This document shows positions 24,879-34,700 of a stretch of DNA of 47,362 nt, piece after piece. Numbering within the stretch: position 1 is the stretch's first letter; each line of letters begins with the position of its first letter. Source of the DNA: Verrucomicrobiaceae bacterium (GTDB taxonomy: Bacteria; Verrucomicrobiota; Verrucomicrobiia; Verrucomicrobiales; Akkermansiaceae); contig JAIXPW010000071.1 in assembly GCA_027485995.1 (NCBI GenBank), forward strand, positions 1-47,362. The letters are read 5' to 3'. The notes beneath the pieces are model-generated. The model saw only the letters and a program-made list of their open reading frames with translations, was not told the DNA's origin and made no database searches. A program made the position numbers and the translations under genes.

Positions 24879-27023
24879 TCAGCGTTCACGGACGGGGATT
24901 GCTCTTGGAATCGTTCCTTCCGCGTCAACTTCTGGGGCTATGGTGGGAGAGGGGATGGGAGTGGAACTGCCGGGATCAGCAGGGACAAGGGGAGTGATCG
25001 GATTACCCGGTTCGTCGTCGGGCACGTCGTCACCTGCCGTGTCATTGGGATCGGCCGGTGGCACATCATTGAGAGCCTCGATGGCGATGATTCTGTCCAT
25101 GTGTCCGCCGTAGGGCTTCTGGACCTGAAGCGGGAGCTTGGTGCCGTTTTCCTTGTCCATCAAACCGCGGAAGATGTGCTGGACAAGCGGGCCTGCAACA
25201 TGGCCACCGGAATCGCCGTCCTGAACCATGACGACCACGGCATACTTCGGCTTGTCATAAGGCGCGAAGGCGACAGTCCAGCAGTGATGGGTGTTGAGCA
25301 CGGGATTGACCTGAGCCGTCCCGGTCTTGGCGGCGATCTGGATGTCGGCCAGCTTCACCGCGCTGGCAGTACCGCCTTCATTCACCGCCATCCACATTCC
25401 CTTGCGGATGAGGGCGAGGTCGGACGGCTTCACGCCTTCTTTGAGGAGATCGACGGAAAGCTTCGGCTCGTCCTTGATGAGGAGTGAGCCGTCCATGGCC
25501 ACCGCCTTGCGGACAATCCGGGGTTGGTAGTACTTCCCATCATTGGCGATGGCGCAGACCATCGAGCAGAGTTGGAGCGGAGTCGCGAGGACGCTCTGTC
25601 CGATCGAGAAAAGGGCGATGTCGTGCTGGGTCAGTGAGGCCCCCGGCCGGGCGGCGCGCCAGTTGCGGTTTCCGAGGACCACACCGCTGGCCTCGTTGGG
25701 AAGCGGGATGCCGGTGGGCTTGCCGAAACCGAGCATGGTGAAACCGTCGGTCATCGCCTTGCCGCCGATCGAGTTGGCCAGAAGGTTGAAGTAGGGGTTG
25801 CAGGAGTTGCGGATGGCCAAAGGCAACGGTTCGGTGCCGTGGGATCCCTTGCTCTTGTTCCAGATCCAGCAGCCGACCTTGGCATTGCCATAGGAAACAT
25901 AGCCGTTGCAGGTGTAAACCCGGCTGCCCTGACCCTTGAGTGCCCCACTGATCGCGGTTCCAAGCTTGAAGGTCGAGCCGGGTGTGAAGTTTGAGATGCT
26001 CCGGTTCATGAGCGGCTCCGCCTTGTTGTTGCGATAGGCGGCGTACTGCTCCTTTTTGATCGCGGGAATGAAATCATTGGGATCGTAGTCCGGCACCGAG
26101 GCCATGCCGAGCACCTCGCCGGTCTCGACGTCCATGATCACGGCGGATGCGCGTCCGGCATGTCTCAGGGTTTCCTCAGCGAGATATTGGATGCGTGCGT
26201 CGAGCGTCAATTCGACCTTGGCACCGGTTCCTGGACGAACCGATCCGACCACCCCGCGGATGTTGCCCTTTTCATCCTTGAGCATCTCGCGATGGCCCTC
26301 GGGCCCGCGGAGGATGTTGTCCATGGTGGACTCGATTCCTGTGATGCCCTTGGCTTCGCCGACGTAGTGGTCGAACTTGCGGTTGGCGCCTTCAGGGATG
26401 TCGCCCTTGTCCCACTGCTTGAGATAGCCGAGCACGTGGGAGGCAAGAGCTCCGTAGGGATACTGGCGCTGGGAATGGATGCTCAGATAGACCCCCGGCA
26501 GTTCAAGATTGTGCTCGGCGAATTTCGCGAACTCCTCGTAGGTGAGATCGGTGCGGTAGCTGAACGGCACCAGACCCATGTGGGTCATGTAATGGGCGCG
26601 CAGGGCTCCGGCGCTGTAGTTCCGAGCCAGGCCGAGGTCCTGAAGGCGGGGGATGACCGTTTCATTGACGATGCCAACGATGTCACGCTCGCTACGGGCG
26701 CGCTCCATGCCGCCCTCCTTGACGATGCGCTCCAGCTTCGGGGTATCCGTGTGCTGCCTGCGATAGGCCTCGTAGATCTCCTGAAGATTGAAGGTGACCT
26801 CGTAGTCGCGGACGTTCTTGGCCAGGGTGATGCCATTGCGATCGGTGATCTCGCCCCGCACCCCGGGCTCGCGGATGGTCACCCTTCGATCTCCAGGCAC
26901 CAGTTGGAGGAACTCTTCCCGACGCTTGATCTGGAAATCGTGAAGACGTGTCAACAGCGCCCCGAATCCGACGAGGACGCCGACGGTCAGGAGGTAGAGA
27001 CGAAATCGATAACGAGGTTCCAT
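24879..27023 (-). CDS. mrdA: Penicillin-binding protein 2 (elongation transpeptidase)
   Basis: PBP2 cross-links peptidoglycan during rod elongation together with the SEDS enzyme RodA and MreBCD. The N-terminus has one membrane anchor (LYLLTVGVLVGFGALLTRL), followed by the dimerisation/pedestal domain (RGEITDRNGITLAKN). The transpeptidase motifs are in order: STFKLG with the nucleophile serine near 349, SCN near 407 (RNSCNPYF), and KTGTAQVN near 564. The 714 residues include a C-terminal tail of ~60 residues that is acidic and proline-rich (PPADPNDTAGDDVPDDEPGN), longer than usual. It follows mreD by 6 bases. rodA, commonly next to mrdA, is not here. Confidence 0.94.
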   Translation of the reverse strand: MEPRYRFRLYLLTVGVLVGFGALLTRLHDFQIKRREEFLQLVPGDRRVTIREPGVRGEITDRNGITLAKNVRDYEVTFNLQEIYEAYRRQHTDTPKLERIVKEGGMERARSERDIVGIVNETVIPRLQDLGLARNYSAGALRAHYMTHMGLVPFSYRTDLTYEEFAKFAEHNLELPGVYLSIHSQRQYPYGALASHVLGYLKQWDKGDIPEGANRKFDHYVGEAKGITGIESTMDNILRGPEGHREMLKDEKGNIRGVVGSVRPGTGAKVELTLDARIQYLAEETLRHAGRASAVIMDVETGEVLGMASVPDYDPNDFIPAIKKEQYAAYRNNKAEPLMNRSISNFTPGSTFKLGTAISGALKGQGSRVYTCNGYVSYGNAKVGCWIWNKSKGSHGTEPLPLAIRNSCNPYFNLLANSIGGKAMTDGFTMLGFGKPTGIPLPNEASGVVLGNRNWRAARPGASLTQHDIALFSIGQSVLATPLQLCSMVCAIANDGKYYQPRIVRKAVAMDGSLLIKDEPKLSVDLLKEGVKPSDLALIRKGMWMAVNEGGTASAVKLADIQIAAKTGTAQVNPVLNTHHCWTVAFAPYDKPKYAVVVMVQDGDSGGHVAGPLVQHIFRGLMDKENGTKLPLQVQKPYGGHMDRIIAIEALNDVPPADPNDTAGDDVPDDEPGNPITPLVPADPGSSTPIPSPTIAPEVDAEGTIPRAIPVRER

Positions 27024-27029
27024 GGTGGG

Positions 27030-27614
27030 TCATTGATACCGCTTCTTGCGCTTCATTCCATCAAACCGGATCGTGTGCTGACACAGGCTTGAAATGGAAA
27101 AGAGCAGCCAGAAGACAAGGGGCGAGAAAAGCATGGTCAGAAGCGAGGTGATCAGCACCTGCAGGACGGTGGCGCGGGTCAGGATGAACTCCCCTCGAAC
27201 GAAGGTGATGAGTGCATACTCGGCCGAGAGATAGAGGAAAACGGCGATGCCGGTGAGTAGGGCGGAGAACTGCCATTTTCCTTCCCGGAACAGAGGCTGG
27301 ATGCCCTGCATCAGGTAGCCCATGCCTCCGAAGAGCAGGATGGAGTAGCCAAAACGGAGTGACTCCACCGGTTGCGAATAGATCTCCGGATCCCCCCCTG
27401 CTGGACCCAGTCCGCACTGGGCATCCCAGAGGAAGCCGCAAACGAAAGCCAGCAGCAGCATGGTCGGGGTGCCCACGGTCACCGCCGCGCAGAGGAACAC
27501 CAGTTGCACGAGAAGAATGCGGGCGTTGTGCAGGCCTGTGAACGCAGGCAGGAACTGCTGCAGGATGAAGGCAGCAAGAACGAGCAGCAGGGTGATGAGG
27601 GTGTAGCGGATCAC
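27030..27614 (-). CDS. mreD: Rod-shape-determining membrane protein MreD (putative)
   Basis: The 194-residue product is almost entirely hydrophobic, with about five to six transmembrane segments, such as LITLLLVLAAFILQQFLPAF at the start and a helical pair near the C-terminus. Sequence alone is weakly diagnostic because MreD diverges quickly. The position between mreC and mrdA in a tight operon (6 bases on either side) and the length are what identify it. MreD is a core part of the elongasome membrane complex with MreC. It ends in a basic tail (GMKRKKRYQ), as expected for a cytoplasmic terminus. Confidence 0.8.
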   Translation of the reverse strand: MIRYTLITLLLVLAAFILQQFLPAFTGLHNARILLVQLVFLCAAVTVGTPTMLLLAFVCGFLWDAQCGLGPAGGDPEIYSQPVESLRFGYSILLFGGMGYLMQGIQPLFREGKWQFSALLTGIAVFLYLSAEYALITFVRGEFILTRATVLQVLITSLLTMLFSPLVFWLLFSISSLCQHTIRFDGMKRKKRYQ

Positions 27615-27620
27615 TGGAGC

Positions 27621-28427
27621 TCAATCGTCTGGTGTCAGCACGACGAAGACGGTCCCCAAATCAGCGAAGTTCACGGCCGGACGGACAGAAGCTTCGGAAT
27701 CCAGGGAGCCCTTATCGACGGACTCAATGGTACCCAAAAGGATGTTGGGCGGGAACAAGCCTCCCCGACCGGTGGTGAACACGCGCTGCCCCTGGCGGAG
27801 AACGGCGTCCTTTGACAAAAAGCGCAGACGGAGCATCGGGGTTCCCTCGAACTTCCCTCGTTGGCCGCTGAGGATCCCCACTTCAGGAGAGCCCTCAACC
27901 TTGGCGGAAACCTGGCATTTCTCATCGGTCAGCAAGATGACGCTCGAGCGGTCATCCCGGACCAGATCGACCTTTCCGACGAGTCCCTCATTCGACAACA
28001 CCGGCAGTTGCGGACCGATCTTGGCAAGCCCACCGCGATCAATCTCGACCGTCTGCCACCAGGTCGTCGGTTGACGACGGGTGATGCGCGCGGCAACGAC
28101 ATCGAAGGAGGTGGCCTCCTCAAACTTCAGCGCGTGCCGGAGCTGGGAGTTCTCGCGCTCCAGATTGCGGAACCGTTCCTCGATCAATTCGAGCCGGCCC
28201 ATTCGACCTTCGACCTCCTGCAGTTGAACCTCGAGTTCCTTCGAATGATGCACCTCGTCGAGATAGGCACGCGCCTTGGTCTCAAGGGCGGAACCGGATT
28301 TCAGGAAAGGGGAAATCGCCGAATAGTACGTTGCCTGGATGTCCCTGACAGCAGGGTCCAGCCGGGTGAGTGCCCACACGGCACCACCGAGAAACAACAA
28401 CAGGGCGATCAGGTTCAGCGGCTTCAT
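27621..28427 (-). CDS. mreC: Rod-shape-determining protein MreC
   Basis: MreC is a periplasmic scaffold, anchored in the inner membrane, that activates PBP2. The 268-residue product has one N-terminal transmembrane helix (NLIALLLFLGGAVWAL) and a coiled coil at about 55-105 (HHSKELEVQLQEVEGRMGRL onward). Two beta domains follow, with VVAARITRRQPTTWWQTVEI and VLSNEGLVGKVDLV, the latter being a conserved MreC motif. It lies 30 bases downstream of mreB and 6 bases before mreD, so it is co-transcribed with them. Confidence 0.93.
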   Translation of the reverse strand: MKPLNLIALLLFLGGAVWALTRLDPAVRDIQATYYSAISPFLKSGSALETKARAYLDEVHHSKELEVQLQEVEGRMGRLELIEERFRNLERENSQLRHALKFEEATSFDVVAARITRRQPTTWWQTVEIDRGGLAKIGPQLPVLSNEGLVGKVDLVRDDRSSVILLTDEKCQVSAKVEGSPEVGILSGQRGKFEGTPMLRLRFLSKDAVLRQGQRVFTTGRGGLFPPNILLGTIESVDKGSLDSEASVRPAVNFADLGTVFVVLTPDD

Positions 28428-28457
28428 GGCTGGGGCAGCCTGCCGTGGGAAGGAGGG

Positions 28458-29486
28458 TTAACGATTGTTGCTGGTCACCCGCTCCAGGAAGGAGATTTCC
28501 TGAAGGGCCTTGCCCGTGCCTTCGGCGACAGCGCTGAGGGGGTCCTCGGCGATGTGGACGGGCAGACCGGTCTCCTCGCGGAGAAGGCGGTCCAGCCCCT
28601 TTAGAAGAGCACCCCCCCCCGCGAGCACGATGCCCCGGTCCACCAGGTCGGCGGCGAGTTCCGGAGGGCAGCGTTCCAGCGTGGTGCGGACAGCGTCAAC
28701 GATCGTGTTGAGAGGATCCGACATGGCCTCACGGATTTCCTGAGAGGTGATCGTGATCGTTTTCGGAAGTCCGGCGACAAGGTCTCGCCCCTTGACTTCC
28801 ATGGTCATTTCCTTCGGAAGAGGCGCTGCGGAGCCCAGGCGGATCTTGATATCTTCCGCCGTGCGCTCGCCAATCATGAGATTGTAGGCGCGCTTCATGT
28901 ACTGGGTGATTGCCTCATCGAGTTCGTCACCCGCCGTGCGGACGCTGCGGGCATACACGATGCCTGAAAGCGAAATCAGGGCGACCTCGGTGGTGCCACC
29001 ACCGATATCGACAATCATGTTGCCGGAGGCGTCCTGGACTGGAAGCCCGACCCCGATTGCGGCGGCCATTGGCTCTTCGATCAGATAAACTTCACGCGCA
29101 CCGGCCTGCTCGGCCGACTCGCGAACGGCCCGTCGCTCGACCTCGGTGATCCCGGACGGGATCGCGATGAGCACCCGCGGATTGGATCCACGGCGCGGAT
29201 TCACCTTGCGGATGAAATGCCGGAGCATCGCTTCGGTGACCTCGAAATCCGCGATCACCCCGTCTTTGAGAGGGCGTATCGCGACAATGTTCCCCGGCGT
29301 TCGGCCGAGCATGCGCTTGGCATCATCTCCGACGGCGAGCACCTCGTTGGTGCCGGCTTTCACTGCCACGACGGAAGGTTCACGCAGTACGATTCCGTGG
29401 TCCTTGACGTTGATGAGGGTGTTTGCGGTGCCGAGGTCAATGCCGATATCGTTGGAAAACCAACTTCCAAAAAACTTTTTAAACAT
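28458..29486 (-). CDS. mreB: Rod-shape-determining protein MreB (bacterial actin)
   Basis: MreB polymerises on the inner membrane and steers the elongation machinery. The 342 residues match the family. Actin-fold nucleotide-binding motifs are clear: phosphate 1 [11 protein letters not shown], phosphate 2 [16 protein letters not shown], and an adenosine motif near [14 protein letters not shown]. The N-terminus ([11 protein letters not shown]) is an amphipathic membrane-binding helix. The AGGG codons sit on a run of nine G on the coding strand (28612-28620), which could slip. It heads the mreBCD-mrdA-rng operon; 197 bases separate it from parA upstream, and I could not identify a convincing promoter there. 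Confidence 0.97.
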   Translation of the reverse strand: MFKKFFGSWFSNDIGIDLGTANTLINVKDHGIVLREPSVVAVKAGTNEVLAVGDDAKRMLGRTPGNIVAIRPLKDGVIADFEVTEAMLRHFIRKVNPRRGSNPRVLIAIPSGITEVERRAVRESAEQAGAREVYLIEEPMAAAIGVGLPVQDASGNMIVDIGGGTTEVALISLSGIVYARSVRTAGDELDEAITQYMKRAYNLMIGERTAEDIKIRLGSAAPLPKEMTMEVKGRDLVAGLPKTITITSQEIREAMSDPLNTIVDAVRTTLERCPPELAADLVDRGIVLAGGGALLKGLDRLLREETGLPVHIAEDPLSAVAEGTGKALQEISFLERVTSNNR

Positions 29487-29683
29487 GGATCAGGTTGAAA
29501 ATCAAAGAGGTGTGAAGCCTCCCGGCGTTCTGGGGTCGCCCCGGAGCGGCTGGAGAGCCTGTCGAAAATTCACGGAGCAGCAAAGCACCCTGAAAGAGAG
29601 CGCAGATTCATCACCTGTATCGACAAGGTCAAGCGGGAATCCGTGTTCCTCCACGCTACCGTCGATGTTCCACGGCCAGAGGC

Positions 29684-30466
29684 TCAGGAAGTTGCCAAGG
29701 CGGCGCGACGCGTCAGAAACTCGTCGGCCAGCGCCCCATAGGAGACCGCACCCGGTCCGAGCGGGTCGTGCTCGAAAATCGTTTTCCCGTGGCTGGGAGC
29801 CTCGCCGAGACGGATTGTCCGGGGGATGACCGACTTGTAGATCTGCTCCGGGAAATAGCCCTGAACCTCATCCACCACCTGCCGGGAAAGGATCGTCCGC
29901 CCATCGAACATGGTCATCACGATGCCTTCCAGCCGGATGTCCTCGTTCGCGCCGGAGCCCTTGATCTGGTCGATCACATGGACGATCTTCGCCAGGCCCT
30001 CAAGGCCGAACCACTCGCACTGCAGCGGAATCAGGATCTCGTCGGCTGCCGCCAGCGCCGAGGTCATCAGCACGCCGAGGGAGGGCGGGGTATCGAGAAT
30101 GCAGTATTCAAAAAGATCGTTCGGCTTAAGCCCCTGAAGGATGCGACGCAGGCGGGTCAGGTGGTCCTCGGCCCGGGCCAGTTCGATTTCCACTCCAGCC
30201 AGATCCATTTCGGAAGGTACGAGGGAGAGGTTCTCACGACCGGTCGGAAGCAGTTGCTGATACACCGTTCGCTCACCCAGCAGCACTGGATAAAGGCTCC
30301 CACCCTCGGGTGCCTCGATGCCCAGACCACTGGTGCAGTTGGCCTGTGGATCGAGGTCCACGAGCAGCACGCGCTGCCCACGCAGCGCAAGCGCGGCGGA
30401 GAGATTGAGGGCGGTGGTCGTCTTTCCGACTCCGCCCTTTTGGTTTGCGATGGCAACGACTTTCAT
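29684..30466 (-). CDS. parA: ParA/Soj-family ATPase
   Basis: ParA ATPases move chromosomes, plasmids or other cargo using ATP-dependent DNA binding. The 260-residue product has the deviant Walker [13 protein letters not shown] (signature lysine K10, catalytic K15) at the start, Walker A' [16 protein letters not shown], and Walker [16 protein letters not shown] chose the ATG at 30466 because the conserved [12 protein letters not shown] begins there; the open frame runs back to 30547 without similarity. No helix-turn-helix is present in the short N-terminus, so it is of the Soj rather than the plasmid P1 type. No parB or parS is seen nearby in the window. It lies upstream of and parallel to mreB, and is divergent from the methyltransferase. 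Confidence 0.9.
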   Translation of the reverse strand: MKVVAIANQKGGVGKTTTALNLSAALALRGQRVLLVDLDPQANCTSGLGIEAPEGGSLYPVLLGERTVYQQLLPTGRENLSLVPSEMDLAGVEIELARAEDHLTRLRRILQGLKPNDLFEYCILDTPPSLGVLMTSALAAADEILIPLQCEWFGLEGLAKIVHVIDQIKGSGANEDIRLEGIVMTMFDGRTILSRQVVDEVQGYFPEQIYKSVIPRTIRLGEAPSHGKTIFEHDPLGPGAVSYGALADEFLTRRAALATS

Positions 30467-30619
30467 GTGGCGCACCGGGGACCGGACGAGAGCGCACTTT
30501 CCCCGCCCGGACCGGCGCTGGCAATCAAAACCGCAGCCTGCCTGCAAATCATCCGCCGCGACGAGACTTCACGCCGTTAGAAGCTTGCACCGCATCGCCC
30601 GTTTGCGCCTTGATCCCCC

Positions 30620-31669
30620 ATGGCCGAAATCGACCTCACCCATCCGCCCCACGCTGATCCCACACGCGCCTACCGCTATCGCGACGGGCTCTACGGGGCC
30701 GATTTGGTGACGGCCGCCCTTGTGCATCTCGACTTCTTCACCTGGCTGGCGGAAAATCCCGCTACGCTTGAGGACATTTGCGCGCGCTTCGAGTTCGCCA
30801 CGCGTCCTGCCGACGTGATGATGACCCTCTTCACCGCCAATGGCTTCGTCAGCCGTGAGGTCGATCGCTTTTCCATCACCGACGTCGCGGCGGATTTCCT
30901 CGTGGCCGATTCACCCTCGTCGCTCATTCCTTACTATGCATCGCTCAAGGATCGCCCCGTCACCCTCGATTTCCTGAAAGTGCTGCGGACCGGGAAGCCC
31001 GCCAACTGGGGGGGCTACGATGAGGACAAAGCCGCCGACTGGCATCGTTCGATGGAGGATGAAGCCTTCGCCCGCCAGTTCACAGCTGCCATGGATTGCC
31101 GGGGCACGCTCCTCGGACCGACCATGGCCCAAGCCCTCGATCTCACTGGTTTCTCCAAGGTCCTCGACATCGGCGGCGGCTCCGGAATCTACGCCTGCTC
31201 GCTCGTCGCCAATCATCCACACCTCACCGCCGTGATCTTTGATCAGCCCTCGGTGGAAACCATCGCCCGCGCCCGCATCGCCGAATTGGGATATTCGGAA
31301 AAGGTCCAGGTGGTCGCCGGCGACATGTTCACGGATCTGCTCCCGGCCGATTGCGATGTCCACTTGTTTTCCAATGTCCTTCACGATTGGGATATCGACG
31401 AGGTCCGGAAATTGCTCGCTATTTCCTATTCCGCGCTTCCGAGCAGTGGACTCCTCATCATCCACGATGCCTTTATCGACGAGGATAAGACCGGCCCACT
31501 ACCCGTCGCGGAATACTCCGCGCTATTGATGCACTCCACCCAAGGAAAATGTTACGCCACTTCTGAATACCGCGAATATCTCCAGGAAGCCGGGTTCGAG
31601 GATATCGTGTATCAGAATACCGCCGCCGATCGGGGCATGATGACAGCTAGGAAACCGCGGAGGGGATAA
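30620..31669 (+). CDS. SAM-dependent O-methyltransferase-like protein (Methyltransf_2 type)
   Basis: The 349-residue protein has the two-part layout of COMT-like enzymes. An N-terminal winged-helix/dimerisation region (~15-100, with TLEDICARFEFATRPADVMM) is followed by a Rossmann SAM-binding domain with VLDIGGGSGIYACSL near residue 180. The post-motif GDMFTDLLPADCDVHLFSNV and then LHDWD are typical; the histidine in LHDWD is the usual catalytic base of O-methyltransferases. The substrate cannot be told. The start ATG at 30620 gives MAEIDLTHPPHADPTRAY. It stands alone, divergent from parA by 153 bases. Confidence 0.85.
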   Translation: MAEIDLTHPPHADPTRAYRYRDGLYGADLVTAALVHLDFFTWLAENPATLEDICARFEFATRPADVMMTLFTANGFVSREVDRFSITDVAADFLVADSPSSLIPYYASLKDRPVTLDFLKVLRTGKPANWGGYDEDKAADWHRSMEDEAFARQFTAAMDCRGTLLGPTMAQALDLTGFSKVLDIGGGSGIYACSLVANHPHLTAVIFDQPSVETIARARIAELGYSEKVQVVAGDMFTDLLPADCDVHLFSNVLHDWDIDEVRKLLAISYSALPSSGLLIIHDAFIDEDKTGPLPVAEYSALLMHSTQGKCYATSEYREYLQEAGFEDIVYQNTAADRGMMTARKPRRG

Positions 31670-31777
31670 ATTCGAAATCCGAAGCTGAATAGAAAAAGCC
31701 CGTTATCCCCAACCTATTCTCTTATTCGTGCCCATCCTCTTTATTCGTGGTTGAAAATCTGAAATCTCTGACCACGC

Positions 31778-34700
31778 ATGCCCAACTGGACTGAATCCGA
31801 CCTCAAAGCCGCCAGTGGCTGGAAAGCCTTCAAGGACGGGAAATCACTTTTCGAGTCCGGCCAGATCTCCCAAGCAAAGTCCTCGCCCGAGGGCTGGACC
31901 GGCGCGGTGAAGGCCGGCAGTCGCCTGATCCGGCACAGCGTGAAGGTTCCGGCTCCCGGTCATTTCGAGGTGAAATGCAGCTGTTCGGAAAATCAGACCA
32001 CCGGAGCAATCTGCGCCCACGCCGTCGCCACCGGCCTCTCGCTCGTGACCCAGCGTCCAGCCGCCTCCGCACCAGGCTCGGCTTCGGAGATGGCCGCGTC
32101 TCCACGAAGCACTCCAGCCCGACCCAACACGGTCCCCGCTTTCTCCCTGAAATTGCCCCCGAACTGGCGCGACAGCCTGTCGCGGGGCCGACTGACCGTC
32201 AACGTGGCGATCGACCCTGCGGCCAGCCCGGAGCCCGCCGATGTCCGACTCGCCGACTGGTTGATCCTTCAACGCGTGACCTCCTTGGCGAAACCGATCC
32301 CGCTTTCCCTCGATCCCGCCCGGCTTTCGGGTTTCCTCGTCACCCTGTGCGACCACCCGAGAATCCTTTCCGGCACGGAGCCCATCACCCTGTCACAAGG
32401 CCGGATGCTCGCGCTCGGCCAGCCAGTGAGGGAAGGGGAGTTCGCTCTCCTGAAAGCAATCGAAACGATCATTTCAATCGATCAGCAATTTGCCGTCCTC
32501 AGCGATTCAGCAATATCCCTGCTTGGGGCCGGGGCTCCGCCGACAGATCTCGCCCCATACTTCCAGGACTGGCTGTCCGGTAGGCCCGCCAAGGTTCCGC
32601 TCAAGCTTCTGCTCCGCCGCGCCCCGGTTTGGGAGGACTGGATCGCCCTTCCGGACGACTCCTGGCTGGGCACGCTCCGACTGACCCCAGCGGTCCCGAG
32701 ATTCGAACTCTCCCTCGACGGCAACCTCCAGCAACTCCAGGCCCGGCTCAGCGTGCGCTACTTCGACCTGCCGCCATTGGTCCCGGGGGACTTCGATGAC
32801 CCCCATTTCCCGCGTCCCGGGACCGACGGATCCTGGCAGGTGCGCGACACCGTTCTGGAAATGGAGGCCCTTGCCACCCTCAGCGCCGCCGGATTCATCC
32901 CCAAGGACGCCCGCACCGGGATCTATTTTCTCCAAAGCGAATCCGCCATCCTCAGCTTCTGCGCCCACCGACTCCCCGAACTCCGCAGCCGCTGGACGAT
33001 CGAGGAAAGCCCGCGGGCTCAGAAAACCGCTGGCTCCATCCAGGCCGTGCGGCCGAAATTCGAGGTTCTGGGCTCCGGACAGGATTGGCTGGCCTTCGAT
33101 TACTCATTTCAAACGGACGCTGGCATCGAGGTCTCGCGAGCCGAAGTTCTCCAGTGGTTGCGGTCTGGAAGGTCCTCCAAGGCCACTCCAGGCGGTCGAA
33201 CCTTGGTGCTCGACCAGGAGGCCACCGAGCTGCTCGATCCGCTGCTCGCGGAGCTGGAGATTCGTCAAGAAGATGGCCATTTCATCGGCCCCAAGGCCAT
33301 TGAAGACCTTGTAACGGAATTTCGTAATAAATCGTCTAAGTTAAAGACTAGTAACGTATCCCAAGAATATTCTGTGCCCCTCTCGACCACTTTGGCAGCC
33401 GGAACCGCCGATCTGCTCCGACCCTACCAGCGCGACGGGATTTCCTGGCTGTCGGATCGCCTCGAGCGCTTTGGCGGAGCCCTTCTGGCTGATGACATGG
33501 GCCTGGGTAAAACTCTTCAAACGATCGCTTCAATCGAGCGTGTGTTTGAGCTGAGTTCCGAGGACAGCGGTCACGGTCCAGTCCTGATTGTAACCCCGAC
33601 TTCACTCCTGGGAAACTGGCGGGCAGAGTTCCAGCGGTTCGCGCCGGGCCGGACAGTCCGGATTCTTCACGGAGCCCAGCGTGATGCCGAGCGCAACCGA
33701 ATCACGGACCAGGATGTAATTGTCACAAGTTTTGGAACCTTGTCGCGTGACCTGGCCTGGCACCTCGGAAGGGAATATCGCCTGGTGGCCGTGGACGAGG
33801 CCAGCCTGATGCGGAACCCGGACACCGACCACGCCAAGGCGATCTCAAAGCTTCGTTCCAAACGCCGGATCGCCCTCAGCGGAACTCCGGTGGAGAATGG
33901 CGTTCGGGACCTCTGGTCGATCTTCCGATTCATCCAGCCCGGCTGGCTCGGGACCTTGGCGGATTTCAAGGACCGTTACGAGGCGCCGCTGCAGGAGATC
34001 CCCAGGCCGAAGTTCACGCTGGAGCGACTGAGACTAAAAACCTCGCCATTCATCCTACGCCGCACCAAGGAGGAGGTCGCCAGCGATCTGCCGTCGAAGC
34101 TGATCATCGACGACTACTGCGAGCTTTCGGCCGATCAGCGGCAGGTCTACCGCGACATCCTCGGCGAGGGCGGCAAGAGGATCGACGAGATCCGGAAAAG
34201 TGCCGGCAGCGGTGCAGCGCGGATGCAGATGCTGACCACGCTCCTGAGGCTGCGGCAGGTTTGCTGCGACCTGGCCTTGCTGAAAAACGATCGTTTGAGC
34301 TCGCTGGCCATCGAGCGACGCTCCGCGAAACTCGAACGTTTGTTGGAACGCGTGAATGAGGCGGTATTGGGCAACCACCGAATGCTGGTATTCAGCCAGT
34401 TCCAGACACAATTACAGGAAATTCAGAAAAGGCTTTCAGGGAGCCAAATCGACAGTTTCTTGCTCGATGGCTCAACCCGGAACCGCCAGCAACTGGTCGA
34501 TGACTTCCAGAAACCGACCGGACCGCCGGTGTTCCTGATCAGCCTGAAGGCCGGCGGCTACGGTCTGAACCTGACTGCGGCCGACACCGTGGTGCACTTT
34601 GATCCGTGGTGGAATCCAGCCGCCGAGGCCCAGGCCACGGACCGGGCGCACCGGATCGGCCAGAACCGACCCGTGACGGTTTACCGCTTGCTGACCCGTG

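Noticed and set aside
26160..27092. Long plus-strand frame opposite mrdA
   Set aside because: Shadow of PBP2; no motif and no ribosome binding site.
29487..29683. Promoter for mreB (TTGACC near 29626 on the minus strand)
   Set aside because: No acceptable -10 box lies at 16-18 bases, so I did not call it.
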